A stretch of 48,918 nucleotides of DNA from Staphylococcus intermedius NCTC 11048 (lineage in GTDB: Bacteria; Bacillota; Bacilli; Staphylococcales; Staphylococcaceae), in NCBI RefSeq assembly GCF_002902385.1, contig NZ_PPQH01000045.1, positions 1 through 48,918 of the forward strand, written 5' to 3'. The position numbers and the translations under genes were made by a program. This document shows positions 18,650 through 27,565 of the stretch, piece after piece. Within the stretch, counting starts at the first letter, position 1. Each line of letters opens with the position of its first letter. The notes beneath the pieces were generated by a model. The model ran no database searches, was not told where the DNA came from, and was given only the letters and a program-made list of their open reading frames with translations.

Positions 18650-18692
18650 ATAGCAAAAAAATACGGGCTGGGACATCATGATATCCCAGCCC
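18650..18692 (-). terminator. Minus-strand terminator, downstream of the nitroreductase transcript
   Basis: GGGCTGGGA (18665-18673) pairs with TCCCAGCCC (18684-18692). Read on the minus strand, the hairpin is followed by GTATTTTTTT. It would stop transcripts that leave the nitroreductase gene and run through repeat copy B. Confidence 0.8.
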
Positions 18693-18748
18693 TATTCGTG
18701 GAGCTATATCTTCAGTTAATGATAATAACAACGAAAATGAGGAAGAAT

Positions 18749-19032
18749 GGACATAAAAAATTGATGCTATGAATTATCTTTATATTATCAACTTGACCTC
18801 TACTACTTGTATTTGGGTAAGATTGCCCGAAGGCTGAGACTCCTGAGGGGTCAGCTGGTCCGGAGAATCCACTAACGCCTCGACAAATGTAACTGTTTAA
18901 TCAAGCGTTAGTTAGTCGAAGGACCAGCCCCTAGGAACGCGAAGCCATGAGGGCAATCAATAATACAATTCATAGCGAAACGGCAAGTTAAACAAAAATA
19001 TCTCATCCATAGCATCAAAAGTGATTATGTCC
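18749..19032. repeat. Short-form palindromic intergenic repeat, copy B
   Basis: This is a 284-bp unit with inverted ends GGACATAA / TTATGTCC. Further complementary blocks lie in mirror order: TTGATGCTATG / CATAGCATCAA, AACTTG / CAAGTT, AGATTGCCC / GGGCAATC, CTGGTCC / GGACCAG, and the apical CACTAACGC / GCGTTAGT. The whole element can fold on itself. It lacks the ~190-bp inner module seen in copies A and C. No open frame of note. Confidence 0.8.
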
Positions 19033-19061
19033 CATCCCCCATTTTTAAAGTATGATTTTTC

Positions 19062-19691
19062 TTAACGATATTGCACAATTCTTTCAACATCTAAACGTGA
19101 TGTAGGACGACCTTCTTCAGCCGGTTTACCGATTGCGATAATCATCACAGGCACATAACGTTCAGGATCTAATCCAAGACCTGCCGCAATCTCTTCACGA
19201 TTAAAGCCACCGATAGGATTTGTTTCATAACCATGTTCACGTGCTACAAGCATAAATTGCATTGCCGCTAAACTACTATCAACTTTAACAATGTCATTCA
19301 TCGATTGTTGATCCAAACCTTCATACATCGCGACAAATCTGCCGACTAATTCGTCTTTTACTTCTTGTGGCATATAGCCTTTTTCAACTGCTGCACCGTA
19401 AATTTCTTCGGCGTGTTCATAGTTCAACATGTCACCAAAGATCACAACCATTGCTGCTGACGTATCGTTTTGACGACTATTGAATTGTACGAGTGGACGT
19501 AATGTATCTTTGCCTTCTTCAGTATCCACTACGACAAAACGCCAAGGTTGCATATTAATTGATGATGGCGCTAATGTTGCCTTTCTAATCATTTCGTTCA
19601 TTTCTTCACGTGGAATTTTTACTTCTGTATCGAATAACTTAACAGAGCGGCGGCCAGTAAGTATTGTTTGAAAATCTTGATTGTGTGCCAT
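19062..19691 (-). CDS. Nitroreductase-family FMN oxidoreductase (YdgI-like)
   Basis: This 209-residue FMN-dependent NAD(P)H oxidoreductase closely parallels B. subtilis YdgI (209 residues): GRRSVKLF near residue 10 (flavin phosphate contacts), LAPSSINMQPWRFVVVD, and the C-terminal GYETNPIGGFNREEI and ERYVPVMIIAIGK. Such enzymes reduce quinones, nitro compounds or related electrophiles. The frame extends 12 codons upstream, but AAAGGTGAC places the start at the ATG at 19691. It is divergent from a MarR/SarZ-like redox regulator, as ydgI is next to the MarR gene ydgJ in Bacillus, so regulation by that neighbour is likely. Physiological substrate is unknown. Confidence 0.88.
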   Translation of the reverse strand: MAHNQDFQTILTGRRSVKLFDTEVKIPREEMNEMIRKATLAPSSINMQPWRFVVVDTEEGKDTLRPLVQFNSRQNDTSAAMVVIFGDMLNYEHAEEIYGAAVEKGYMPQEVKDELVGRFVAMYEGLDQQSMNDIVKVDSSLAAMQFMLVAREHGYETNPIGGFNREEIAAGLGLDPERYVPVMIIAIGKPAEEGRPTSRLDVERIVQYR

Positions 19692-19765
19692 AAAAGTCAC
19701 CTTTCCTCTTATAATGTAAACTTTCATTAAATAAAGTGCGATTCAATTATATTTTATACATAGTT

Positions 19766-19805
19766 TTGAATCAAGAAAAAAGTATGTATAATAGTAGTAA
19801 CTATT
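19766..19805 (+). promoter_or_regulatory. Promoter with palindromic operator for the MarR/SarZ-like gene
   Basis: The -10 box TATAAT (19787-19792) has a T/G-rich -35 region around 19764-19771. The 16-bp palindrome AATAGT-AGTA-ACTATT (19790-19805) overlaps the -10 and start region. A dyad of this length is typical of MarR-family sites, predicting autorepression. Its effect on the divergent nitroreductase gene is less clear. Confidence 0.6.
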
Positions 19806-19831
19806 GTTTAAAAGTATTGGGGGTCTACAAC

Positions 19832-20281
19832 ATGACAAAACATCCAAAAGCGCTACATGACGAACTATGTTTTTTATTCTATGTTTCATCGAAAGAAGTG
19901 ATCAAAAAATATAGTGCTTGTTTAAAGGAATATGATCTCACTTATACAGGCTATATTACACTCATTTCAATTGGTGACGATGAAGTTGTGAATATTAAAC
20001 GTCTTGGTGATCGCATTTATTTGAATTCTGGCACTTTGACACCACTGACTAAAAAATTAGTGGCACAGGGCTTGATTAAAAAAGTAAGAAAGCCTGAAGA
20101 TGAACGTAACCTCAACATTTCACTCACCGATAAAGGTCGCGAACTGAAGCAACAACTCGCACATTTAAATGAAGATGTACATGCGTCTTTGTCAATGGAA
20201 GGGACAGACATGACAGAATTAATTGGAATATTACAACGATTCCTTGAAAACAACTTCCCTTCTCACCCTTTGACAGTCTAA
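19832..20281 (+). CDS. SarZ/OhrR-like MarR-family redox-sensing regulator
   Basis: This 149-residue MarR winged-helix protein is strikingly similar to S. aureus SarZ. Shared blocks are LCFLFYVSSKEVIKKY, LKEYDLTYTGYI, LNSGTLTPLTKKL and the wing DERNLNISLTDKGREL. The cysteine of the one-Cys OhrR/SarZ/MgrA class is present at C13, where oxidation by peroxide or electrophiles releases DNA. It is divergent from a nitroreductase rather than in a known sarZ context, so it may be SarZ itself or a paralogue dedicated to the neighbour. The frame runs 32 codons upstream; GGGGGT 9 bases before the ATG at 19832 sets the start. Confidence 0.85.
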   Translation: MTKHPKALHDELCFLFYVSSKEVIKKYSACLKEYDLTYTGYITLISIGDDEVVNIKRLGDRIYLNSGTLTPLTKKLVAQGLIKKVRKPEDERNLNISLTDKGRELKQQLAHLNEDVHASLSMEGTDMTELIGILQRFLENNFPSHPLTV

Positions 20282-20424
20282 CTTTACACCTATATCACGA
20301 TACTGATGCCGACAGAATGATACGCGACACAAATCAATAAAGGTATCTCCCAGTTACATCGCAGTGACACCTGATAACAGTATGACTCATTGTCGCACAC
20401 ATCTCCATTTACAGTCTGACACAT

Positions 20425-20457
20425 GGAGTAGAATTCTCGCTATTACATTTCTACTCC
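20425..20457. terminator. Hairpin between convergent genes
   Basis: GGAGTAGAA and TTCTACTCC form a 9-bp perfect stem with a 15-base loop in the gap between two convergent genes. There is no T-run on either side, so termination activity is uncertain. Confidence 0.4.
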
Positions 20458-20497
20458 TCCGATGTCGCTGGTCCCATTTTATTGCCAAATGGTTGGG

Positions 20498-21388
20498 TTA
20501 ATTAAATTGTTCCCAATATCGACGGAATAAATATGAGACCAATCGATGCATCGGTGCTTGTGTCATACGGTACACACCCCATGGCAACCGCGGCACAAAG
20601 TCATGCAATGAGATTAAACATGTCGTCGTATCGCCTTCTAAACGTCTAAATTCCATACGCGCTGTGCGTCCACTTTGTTGTGCAAGCCACCCACCAGTAA
20701 TGTTCAAAATCACACGTTGAGATAAGTCGCTGTTCGGATGATGATGCATTTGGATGAGTGGTATTTTAAACGGCATGAGTACAATGGTAAACTGTTGTCC
20801 ATCATAAATGCCATTAACAAGACGGCCATTCAGTGTTTTTAAAAACCGACCATACATTGCAGTGACCGCTTCCATCGAGACATTTTGCGGAATATCCAAT
20901 GCTTGAATTGAGCGCACCGTATGACGCTCCTCACTCCATTGATAAAGAACGCGACGTTGCGGAAACCATTTCGTCGTTTTCAATGGATGATGGACGACTC
21001 CAATTTGAAATGCAGCCATCGTTTGTTTAAGTGCCGGCTGTAATTGCGATTGCCAAACGATACACTGCTCAATGTTTGCCTGTTTCATCGCGTAACCTAA
21101 ATTATCATACATCAACCGTTGCAACTGTACGGCGTGACTTTGTGTCAGCCTTGTATTTGAAAATAACGGATTCCCAATCACGACCACAAGTGCAATATCT
21201 TCCAATGCCGTCATGACATTCGACAAATCAAATAAATCAATCTCTCGTGTCTGTGCGACAGTCGTTTGTCTCATCGTCGGTGGCGTTTGCACGAATACAT
21301 CATGTCCTTCAGCAACGAGCATTTCCACATAATGATGCGTATAAGGATGACCATCAGTAATCACTAAAATATTCACTATGACTTTCAC
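20498..21388 (-). CDS. Uncharacterised protein with Rossmann-like N-terminus
   Basis: This protein of up to 296 residues begins NILVITDGHPYTHHYVEMLV, a beta-strand/Gly/helix start like NAD-binding epimerase or atypical SDR folds. However, the glycine-rich loop GxxGxxG is absent, so cofactor binding is doubtful. The second half contains a beta-rich stretch and an amphipathic basic C-terminus (SYLFRRYWEQF). There is no signal peptide. Start codons are GTG only: 21388, or 21376, which would begin at NILVITDG and looks more natural; no strong ribosome-binding site decides. I do not recognise the family and offer no function. Confidence 0.7.
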   Translation of the reverse strand: MKVIVNILVITDGHPYTHHYVEMLVAEGHDVFVQTPPTMRQTTVAQTREIDLFDLSNVMTALEDIALVVVIGNPLFSNTRLTQSHAVQLQRLMYDNLGYAMKQANIEQCIVWQSQLQPALKQTMAAFQIGVVHHPLKTTKWFPQRRVLYQWSEERHTVRSIQALDIPQNVSMEAVTAMYGRFLKTLNGRLVNGIYDGQQFTIVLMPFKIPLIQMHHHPNSDLSQRVILNITGGWLAQQSGRTARMEFRRLEGDTTTCLISLHDFVPRLPWGVYRMTQAPMHRLVSYLFRRYWEQFN

Positions 21389-21517
21389 TCTCTCATCTGT
21401 TTTTGTTTTTTAGTATTATACCACTTCTCCACTTTCCTACACTGGATTATAGTAGATTCTTAATAAAAATTAATAAATCCTTCCTTCCAACCGCTTTATT
21501 CCTGCAAAAATGTGCAT

Positions 21518-21570
21518 AAAAAAAGACAAAGGTTGAAAACTGCCACCGCAATTTTTCACATTTGTCTTTC
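21518..21570 (-). terminator. Terminator of the 58-residue membrane protein gene
   Basis: On the minus strand AAAGACAAA ... TTTGTCTTTTTTT forms the stem and T-run, about 35 bases after the stop codon of the gene at 21604. Confidence 0.72.
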
Positions 21571-21603
21571 ATCATTATCATTCACATGCATCAAATCACA
21601 CGT

Positions 21604-21780
21604 TTAATTTTGGCTGAAGATAAACATCATCATGATCGTCAATGTTGTCAACACCGCACCAATAATCACCCATGTATTTGGGCTGATTTTGCCTTTTTGT
21701 TCTGTCTGACGAAATGCACGAATTGCCTTAATCCAAGCAATGACGGTCAGCACTGTCAAAATGATTAATATCGTATACAT
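21604..21780 (-). CDS. Small two-helix membrane protein
   Basis: This 58-residue protein has two hydrophobic segments (~2-20 and ~36-56) flanking a short basic loop (KAIRAFRQTEQKGK), so both ends should face the same side of the membrane. GGGAGG lies ~8 bases before the ATG at 21780; an upstream GTG at 21789 overlaps the ribosome-binding site. It has its own terminator. Family not recognised. Confidence 0.7.
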   Translation of the reverse strand: MYTILIILTVLTVIAWIKAIRAFRQTEQKGKISPNTWVIIGAVLTTLTIMMMFIFSQN

Positions 21781-22022
21781 CGCAAGCACCTCCCGCGTTC
21801 AATCATGAATAACTTTATATTATCACAAAATGAATAACAGAAAAATATAAAGTGCACCTGTCACAAAAATATCGAACACTCAAAATTTTGAGGTTTATGC
21901 TATGAATACGTAAACCATTCAATAGCGACATCAACAGGTGAATTGAAAAGCAAAAGACTCTGATTTTTCACGACTGTAATACATGACTCATTTTTGTAAA
22001 CATCATATTTTCAACCCAAAAT

Positions 22023-22067
22023 AAAAAACCACCACGGCATATATAGGGGTTGGCCATGGTGGTTTTG
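22023..22067 (-). terminator. Terminator of the cidAB operon
   Basis: Minus strand: AAAACCACCATGGC ... GCCGTGGTGGTTTTTTAT, a long GC-rich stem ending in Ts, 5 bases after the cidB stop. It shows that the operon ends here without cidC. Confidence 0.9.
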
Positions 22068-22071
22068 AATA

Positions 22072-22758
22072 TTAATAGAACAACATCAATAATATTGGAA
22101 GCATCACAGAACTCATAACGGCTGATAAAATCATACCAATCGAACTAAATGCGCCTGACTCTAGATCCATTTCCAATGCACGTGCGGTTCCAAATGCATG
22201 AGAAGCGTTACCAAACGTCATGCCACGTGCAATGGAAGATTGAAAGTTCGTCATACGGAGGAGAAATGCGCCCATCATACTTCCTATCAAACCCGTCGCG
22301 ATGATAAAGAGAATCGTCATCGTATCCTCGCCACCGAGCTGATGCGACACTTGAATACCGACCGCTGCTGTAATTGAGCGGGGAAGCAACGTCACAATAT
22401 CTTCGCGTCCATAGCCGAGTAATTTTAATGAAAAATAAATAAGGGAAAAATTTAAAATGACGGCTGTGAATACACTGACGAAGATGGTTTTAAAATACTT
22501 CACAATCTTATGCCGGTTGATATACAGTGGAAACGCAAGACACACAACTGTGGAACTCAATAGATGATTAATCCATTGCCCTCCCACCATATAACTGTGA
22601 TAGTCGATATTAAAAAGTAACAATATCGCAATGACGCCAAGAGATGTCATCAAAGCGGGGTTGAGTATAGGTGATTTAAACTTGTTATATATTTTTTTGG
22701 ACAATATAAACATCACGACTGTTAATACAATCATTGCTAAGCCTTGTAAAACGATCAT
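22072..22758 (-). CDS. cidB: CidB, LrgB/CidB-family membrane protein
   Basis: This 228-residue polytopic protein (S. aureus CidB 229) has several hydrophobic helices and the LrgB/CidB family blocks [20 protein letters not shown] and [19 protein letters not shown]. It works with the holin-like CidA in control of murein hydrolase activity and death/lysis, and in overflow carbon metabolism. Its ATG overlaps the cidA stop (22755-22758), indicating translational coupling. The third gene of the S. aureus operon, cidC (pyruvate oxidase), is absent downstream, where a terminator lies. Confidence 0.92.
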   Translation of the reverse strand: MIVLQGLAMIVLTVVMFILSKKIYNKFKSPILNPALMTSLGVIAILLLFNIDYHSYMVGGQWINHLLSSTVVCLAFPLYINRHKIVKYFKTIFVSVFTAVILNFSLIYFSLKLLGYGREDIVTLLPRSITAAVGIQVSHQLGGEDTMTILFIIATGLIGSMMGAFLLRMTNFQSSIARGMTFGNASHAFGTARALEMDLESGAFSSIGMILSAVMSSVMLPILLMLFY

Positions 22759-23147
22759 GATTGGTGATGTCCTTTCCGGAAGATATGTCCTGTCACCATT
22801 TTTTCCGCCACTAAACCAGAACTAAATGCAACAAGTATCGTACCGACAACCACTAATGTGAAAAATATAATGAAGTTTAAGTTCAATTCTGAGATGACAT
22901 CCATTAACCCTATCACAGACGGAACGAAGAAAAACACCATCGTGGCAAGTAGAAAATTGGCACCCTCTTTAATCCATTCCACTTTAATAATTTTAAATTG
23001 AAGTAAAAGGAAAAATAAAAGCAACCCAACAATACTACCAGCTAGGGGGATGTTGAAAAACTGCTGTATTTGATTACCTAACACCGTAATCCCATATATG
23101 ATGCATAATTGCGTTACAGTTTTTAATAGCTGTTTCACTTTTGCCAT
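22755..23147 (-). CDS. cidA: CidA, holin-like membrane protein
   Basis: This 130-residue protein (S. aureus CidA 131) has four hydrophobic helices. The core [21 protein letters not shown] and [23 protein letters not shown] is nearly identical to CidA. The C-terminus is basic (HIFRKGHH). A first ATG at 23156 abuts AAAGG with no spacing; the ATG at 23147, 9 bases after it, is chosen. It is the first gene of cidAB, 77 bases after cidR. Confidence 0.93.
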   Translation of the reverse strand: MAKVKQLLKTVTQLCIIYGITVLGNQIQQFFNIPLAGSIVGLLLFFLLLQFKIIKVEWIKEGANFLLATMVFFFVPSVIGLMDVISELNLNFIIFFTLVVVGTILVAFSSGLVAEKMVTGHIFRKGHHQS

Positions 23148-23179
23148 TCCAATCATCCTTTCTTCGTTCGAATGATTCT

Positions 23180-23198
23180 ATTGTAACGGGTAATCAAT
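23180..23198 (-). promoter_or_regulatory. Candidate CidR (LysR-type T-N11-A) site
   Basis: ATTG-N11-CAAT lies in the 77-bp gap between cidR and cidA, about 35-50 bases before the cidA start. The form and position fit an activator site for a LysR-type regulator. No experimental consensus for CidR was available to me. Confidence 0.45.
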
Positions 23199-23224
23199 TA
23201 TTATAAAAATATTGGTTTTTCATG

Positions 23225-24154
23225 CTATTCATTACTTTTATCTATGGAATCGTTTTCTTCAACTTTTGTTAATGGTAAATGGATGTTCAAATAATCTAAA
23301 AACGTTTGTGTCGCATGGTTCAAATAGACGTCTTTACGCCAAATGACGCCCATCGTCCAATCAAGCTGACTGTCCTCAATGGATAACACACGAATTTCGG
23401 GATTGCGACGAATGATACGTACAATGTTATTAGGCAAAATACCGATACCCATTTTTGCAGTAATCAAATGTTCAATAAATTGCCATTGCGAAATTTTAGA
23501 AACGATATGCGGTACGAACCCTGCTTGTCGTGTGAGCGCAATGATTTTATCATTAATATAAAAGTCTTCATTAAACATAATAAAATCTTCATCTTTTAAT
23601 GCTTTAAAAGTCACCGTTTGTTGTTGTGCGAGTGGATGGGTATGATGCATCACAACTTTGAATTCCTCTGAATACAATGGAAACGAATCAAATATTTTAC
23701 TATCCACAGGTAAAGAAGTCAGTCCGAGGTGGATTTCATTGTTGCGCACTTGATTTTCAATCGTTTTACCCCCATTTTCATCTAAATTAAAAACGACATT
23801 CGGATACTGTTGGTGAAATTGTGCGAGTACTTGTACTAAACGTTCCATGTCCATCAATGCAGAAATGCCGATAGAGATATAACCTTTCTCAAGACCGAGC
23901 AAACTACTGATTTCATTCGGCAAACTTTCATATAATTTGAGTATTTCAACAGCTTTATGATAAAACACTTCCCCCACATCCGTTAGTAACAATTGGCGGC
24001 GTGTTCGATCGAATAGCGGCTGACCGATTTCAGACTCGAGTTCTTTAATCGCTTTACTCATTGTCGGTTGTGCAATGTATAACGTCTCAGCTGCACGGGT
24101 CATCCCCCCTTGACGTACAATTTCTATAAAATACTTCATCTGTTTAATATCCAA
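23225..24154 (-). CDS. cidR: CidR, LysR-type activator of cidAB
   Basis: This 309-residue LysR-type regulator has an N-terminal winged HTH (MKYFIEIVRQGGMTRAAE... then IAQPTMSKAIKELESEIG, ~5-50) and a periplasmic-binding-protein-like effector domain to ~290. Position directly upstream of cidA in the same direction matches S. aureus cidR, which activates cidABC during acetate/overflow metabolism. It starts with TTG, preceded by GGAGG at ~8 bases. The C-terminal tail is ~17 residues longer and more acidic than expected from S. aureus CidR (292). Confidence 0.88.
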   Translation of the reverse strand: MDIKQMKYFIEIVRQGGMTRAAETLYIAQPTMSKAIKELESEIGQPLFDRTRRQLLLTDVGEVFYHKAVEILKLYESLPNEISSLLGLEKGYISIGISALMDMERLVQVLAQFHQQYPNVVFNLDENGGKTIENQVRNNEIHLGLTSLPVDSKIFDSFPLYSEEFKVVMHHTHPLAQQQTVTFKALKDEDFIMFNEDFYINDKIIALTRQAGFVPHIVSKISQWQFIEHLITAKMGIGILPNNIVRIIRRNPEIRVLSIEDSQLDWTMGVIWRKDVYLNHATQTFLDYLNIHLPLTKVEENDSIDKSNE

Positions 24155-24235
24155 CTGTCACCCTCCATTCTGTCTCTATATTTTAGCGTAGTGTCTCTTT
24201 CAAATTGTATCGCGCACAGTCCGTTCATACAAATT

Positions 24236-24264
24236 TTGACACGCTTACATTTTAAGGGTAATAT
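24236..24264 (+). promoter_or_regulatory. Promoter of the MFS transporter gene
   Basis: A consensus -35 TTGACA (24236-24241), a 17-base spacer and a -10 TAATAT (24259-24264) lie ~48 bases upstream of the start codon. Confidence 0.6.
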
Positions 24265-24311
24265 ACTATTAATTTTACATATTTTTTATCTTATACAATG
24301 GAGATATGCTT

Positions 24312-25541
24312 ATGACATTACCTAAAAATGTGAAATTGCGTTTACTCATGTTGTTTATTCAAAATGCCTCTGTGAATGCCGTGTTTCCCTTTATGGCATT
24401 ATTACTGACCCACTATTTAGGCGGTAAAAAAGCGGGTATGATGCTTATCATTGGGATTTTATTAAAATTTAGTGGCTCCATTATTGGTGGTTATTTAAGT
24501 GATCATTTACCATTTAAGAAATATGTTATTGCTTGTTTGACGTTAATGAGTGCACTGCTTTTCTTAGGTATGGGGACCGTATTAACGCAGTTAGAAGGTT
24601 CACAGTCGTTTCAGCAGTTGTTTCTCATTTTCTTAAGCTGTTATCTTCTCAATGAACTCTTTACCGCTTTAGCTAAACCGATGTACAATGCCTTAGCTTT
24701 AGACAGTATTAATGAGACACATCGACAACGCTACGCCCGCTTCAAATACTGGATTTCGAACACTTCTACAGCTTTGGGGATGTTGATGGGGGGATTATTT
24801 TATAGCTCATTCAAAGTAAGTTTATTTGTGGTCATTTTTATCTGTTTATCCGTGAATGTGTTGATTCTCTATTTTGGTGTACAGGAAACACAACGCACGA
24901 TCGGCCAACCATCAGCACGTCGCTTTGTAGCAATGTTTCAACGTTATCAAGTGGCCTATCGGAATCGTCCATTTGTGTTGTTACTGATCAGTAGCATGCT
25001 TATATTAAGTGCGGAAATGTCGCTTTCTTCCTATGTCGCGGTCCGTTTAGAACATCAATTCAAAACGATTCAGTTATTTGACTTTCCGATTGATGGCGTA
25101 CGTATGTTTTCAATATTGTTATTAATTAATACGTTGACGATTATTAGTTTAAGCTTTGCGATTTTACATTATTTCAAACGTTTCAAAGTCGCGACCATTT
25201 TAAATATCGGCTTCTTCTTTTTCGCGGGTGGCTATACGGTCGTCATGAGTAATAATCATGCACTCGTCCTCGTTATCTTTATGTTGATGGCAACAATCGG
25301 TGAAATATTGTTTACGCCAACTGTTGAAGCAGAAAAAATACGTTTTATTCCTGCTGATACACGTGGAGCACATTCTGCATTAGACAGTTGGGTGCCGATT
25401 GGTGCAGAACTTGTATCCCGGCTATTTTTAATTATCGGTACCGTACTCACGCCTATAATGATGTCTGGAGTTGTTTTAGCAACGGTCGTATTGGGGTTTG
25501 TCTTGTTACTCGCAACCGTCAAACGTTATGAGGCGGTTTAA
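24312..25541 (+). CDS. Major facilitator superfamily transporter
   Basis: This 409-residue protein has ~12 hydrophobic helices. It carries a loop 2-3 motif of MFS antiporter type (GGYLSDHLPFKK, ~60-71) after helix 2. Overall it looks like a drug/proton-antiporter-like exporter; cargo unknown. An ATG at 24306 is only 2 bases from GGAG; the ATG at 24312 is better placed. It is divergent from cidR and convergent with the ATP-grasp operon, so a role in exporting that operon's product is only a guess. Confidence 0.82.
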   Translation: MTLPKNVKLRLLMLFIQNASVNAVFPFMALLLTHYLGGKKAGMMLIIGILLKFSGSIIGGYLSDHLPFKKYVIACLTLMSALLFLGMGTVLTQLEGSQSFQQLFLIFLSCYLLNELFTALAKPMYNALALDSINETHRQRYARFKYWISNTSTALGMLMGGLFYSSFKVSLFVVIFICLSVNVLILYFGVQETQRTIGQPSARRFVAMFQRYQVAYRNRPFVLLLISSMLILSAEMSLSSYVAVRLEHQFKTIQLFDFPIDGVRMFSILLLINTLTIISLSFAILHYFKRFKVATILNIGFFFFAGGYTVVMSNNHALVLVIFMLMATIGEILFTPTVEAEKIRFIPADTRGAHSALDSWVPIGAELVSRLFLIIGTVLTPIMMSGVVLATVVLGFVLLLATVKRYEAV

Positions 25542-25542
25542 A

Positions 25543-25583
25543 AAGGAACTGGGAGATTAACTTTTCCCTGTCCTTACCTTTTT
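25543..25583 (+). terminator. Possible terminator of the MFS gene
   Basis: AGGAACTGGGA and TCCCTGTCCT form an imperfect stem, followed after TACC by TTTTT, directly after the stop codon. The stem has mismatches. Confidence 0.45.
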
Positions 25584-25635
25584 ATGGATAGAAATGGATT
25601 AATGATGATAAAGCAGCCAAAAATGAATATGAGTG

Positions 25636-26060
25636 GGACGGAATCAATGGTATGGGGTGATCTTCATTTTATAAACTTGCCCTTAGTGACTGCATTGGGT
25701 GTAAGATTGCCCAGAAGGCTGAGACTCCTGAGGGATAATACAAGGGCTTAATGCGAGTTCTAATGTTTAATCATGGTTGCTGTTTATCGCAGTAGCTGTC
25801 TGACTTCTCAATGTTTGAACTTTTGAGAAGTCTAGTCAGCCTTGCGGGGGCAGTACGACGAAATCTTTGTCGAACTTGAGATTTCTGTACTGCTCCCAGA
25901 ATCCACTAACGCCTCAACAAATGTAACAGTTTAATCAAGCGTGAGTTAGTCGAAGGACCAGCCCCTAGGAAAGAGAAGCATAGGGCAATCAAATACCACA
26001 AATCATAGGGGCAAGTTTAACAAAAATAATGCAACCATAGCATCAAAAATTTTTATGCCC
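25636..26060. repeat. Long-form palindromic intergenic repeat, copy C
   Basis: This ~425-bp unit has the same architecture as copy A. Its inverted outer arms run from GGACGGAATCAATGGTATG to CATAGCATCAAAAATTTTTATGCC. Inside them lie AGATTGCCC/GGGCAATC and the core CACTAACGC. The ~190-bp inner module includes CTTCTCAATG...TTGAGAAG and GGGGGCAGTACGACG with its complement in GTACTGCTCCC. It fills most of the gap between the MFS gene and the convergent ATP-grasp operon. Confidence 0.78.
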
Positions 26061-26100
26061 CCAGCCTTTTGTTGTAGAAAATGGTTGTTTTAAACTTCAA

Positions 26101-26298
26101 TTACATCCCTTTTCGTTTGATTTGTCGATTCAAAAATATGGCTATAAGTAGGCCGTGTATGATAGTGAGTCCTTTAAAAATGAATGAACTGAAAGAAACG
26201 AAAAAGGCTGTTAATACAATTTCTAGTATTAAAATCAAAAGAATCACAACTAATAAGACTTGTTGTGATTTTGGCATTGTGTGCTTAGGTTCATTCAT
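26101..26298 (-). CDS. Small two-helix membrane protein, third gene of the ATP-grasp operon
   Basis: This 65-residue protein has a short polar N-terminus and two hydrophobic helices (~13-35 and ~40-58), ending in a basic tail (NRQIKRKGM). GGGAG lies 5 bases before the ATG at 26298. It starts 34 bases after the second ATP-grasp gene ends, so it is probably co-transcribed. Family and role are unknown; it may be an accessory or immunity/export factor for the operon, which is pure inference. Confidence 0.65.
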   Translation of the reverse strand: MNEPKHTMPKSQQVLLVVILLILILEIVLTAFFVSFSSFIFKGLTIIHGLLIAIFLNRQIKRKGM

Positions 26299-26332
26299 CC
26301 TATCTCCCTTTATCAACTGACGTCCGTTCATA

Positions 26333-27565
26333 TTAGAGGCTATCATTGTATGCTGTATCTTGCAATAATTCCCACTGTACCGCCTTCTGATACCAATCTA
26401 TCACTTGGTCAATACGGGAAATCAATATCGCCTCGTCTTCTCCTTCAATGACAACTGACATGATATGATCGACACTCAATTGTGCATCACCAAACTGTTG
26501 ACCTGGTGTAGCTTTGAGTGATTGAAACAGGACCCAATCTTCATCTAACGGGTGCTGTAGCCCTTGAAATGTCGCATTTTGAGGCGGCAACAAAATAAAT
26601 CCGCCATACCGCTGAATTTGTATGTGCGCCTCTACCTCTTCTACACGCCCAGTTTGCAAATAAAGACTCATTTGATTGAGCTGCATCCCAATAGCATGTT
26701 CTAGCGTACGACCAATTTCACCGCCCCCTGTACGACTCGCAATTTCACAAAAATAGATGTCGTTCGTCGGCGTCACGAAAAATTCGGCATGAAATGATCC
26801 GTTCGGCAAGGTCGGTAATGCTTCAACGACTTGCTTCACTTGTTGTTGTAACGCTTGACTGAGTGGATGGTCTGCCTTCAACATATAACTCGCTAACGGT
26901 TGGTGGTCTTTAAAGGCTAAACATCCGTTGTAATAGTGCGACACATAGGCACACTTCACTTCTCCATTGTGAACAAGCCCATCGACATGATACATTTCCC
27001 CATCAATAAACTGTTCAATTTCATATTTCCCCATGTCGGGATGCGTCTGTAAAAACGTGTCAATATCTTGCTGTTCACGTGCAATGACGACATCCGAGGA
27101 ACCCGAACCATCTATCGGTTTGAGTACGACAGGAAAGCCGTTTTCCACTACAAACCGTTGTATATTCTCAACGTCTATCACTTTGTCAAATTGCGGCGTT
27201 TTCACGGAAGTCCCTTGTAGCAACTGTTTCATAAGCACTTTATCGCGATACGCTTCGGCACTTATCATTGATTGACCTTCAAGATTCAACAATGCTCTAA
27301 TTTTAGCTGCTCTTATCACGTCAAATTCCGAAATCGATAGGACGTGGGTAATATGATATTGTCGACTTAATTCAAGCGCACGCATTTCAATGTTACGGTT
27401 AGACACGTAATGCGCAAATCCTTCAATACGCAAATAATCTTTTTCAGCATAACTGTCTTTTTTCTCAGCCGGACAAAATAAAATCATCTGCTCTGCTGTA
27501 TCTGGAAACCATTCATCATACGGTGTTTTAGCATGATCCGTACTTGATAACATTAATATCGTCAT
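26333..27565 (-). CDS. ATP-grasp ligase, second of an overlapping pair
   Basis: This 410-residue ATP-grasp enzyme has an N-terminal Rossmann-like lobe (~1-90) and a central ATP-grasp region with GFPVVLKPIDGSGSSDV (P-loop equivalent, ~145-160). A metal-binding strand follows, FCEIASRTGGGEIG (~275-288), and then a C-terminal domain of ~100 residues. It should form an amide or similar bond from a carboxylate, ATP and a nucleophile, in the manner of L-amino-acid ligases or PurK/CarB-like enzymes. Its ATG overlaps the stop of the preceding ATP-grasp gene by 4 bases. Substrate unknown. Confidence 0.82.
   Translation of the reverse strand: MTILMLSSTDHAKTPYDEWFPDTAEQMILFCPAEKKDSYAEKDYLRIEGFAHYVSNRNIEMRALELSRQYHITHVLSISEFDVIRAAKIRALLNLEGQSMISAEAYRDKVLMKQLLQGTSVKTPQFDKVIDVENIQRFVVENGFPVVLKPIDGSGSSDVVIAREQQDIDTFLQTHPDMGKYEIEQFIDGEMYHVDGLVHNGEVKCAYVSHYYNGCLAFKDHQPLASYMLKADHPLSQALQQQVKQVVEALPTLPNGSFHAEFFVTPTNDIYFCEIASRTGGGEIGRTLEHAIGMQLNQMSLYLQTGRVEEVEAHIQIQRYGGFILLPPQNATFQGLQHPLDEDWVLFQSLKATPGQQFGDAQLSVDHIMSVVIEGEDEAILISRIDQVIDWYQKAVQWELLQDTAYNDSL

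Noticed and set aside
18460..18660. Short minus-strand frames that might be transposase remnants
   Set aside because: Translations are 20-32 residues with no recognisable family; insufficient to call a pseudogene.
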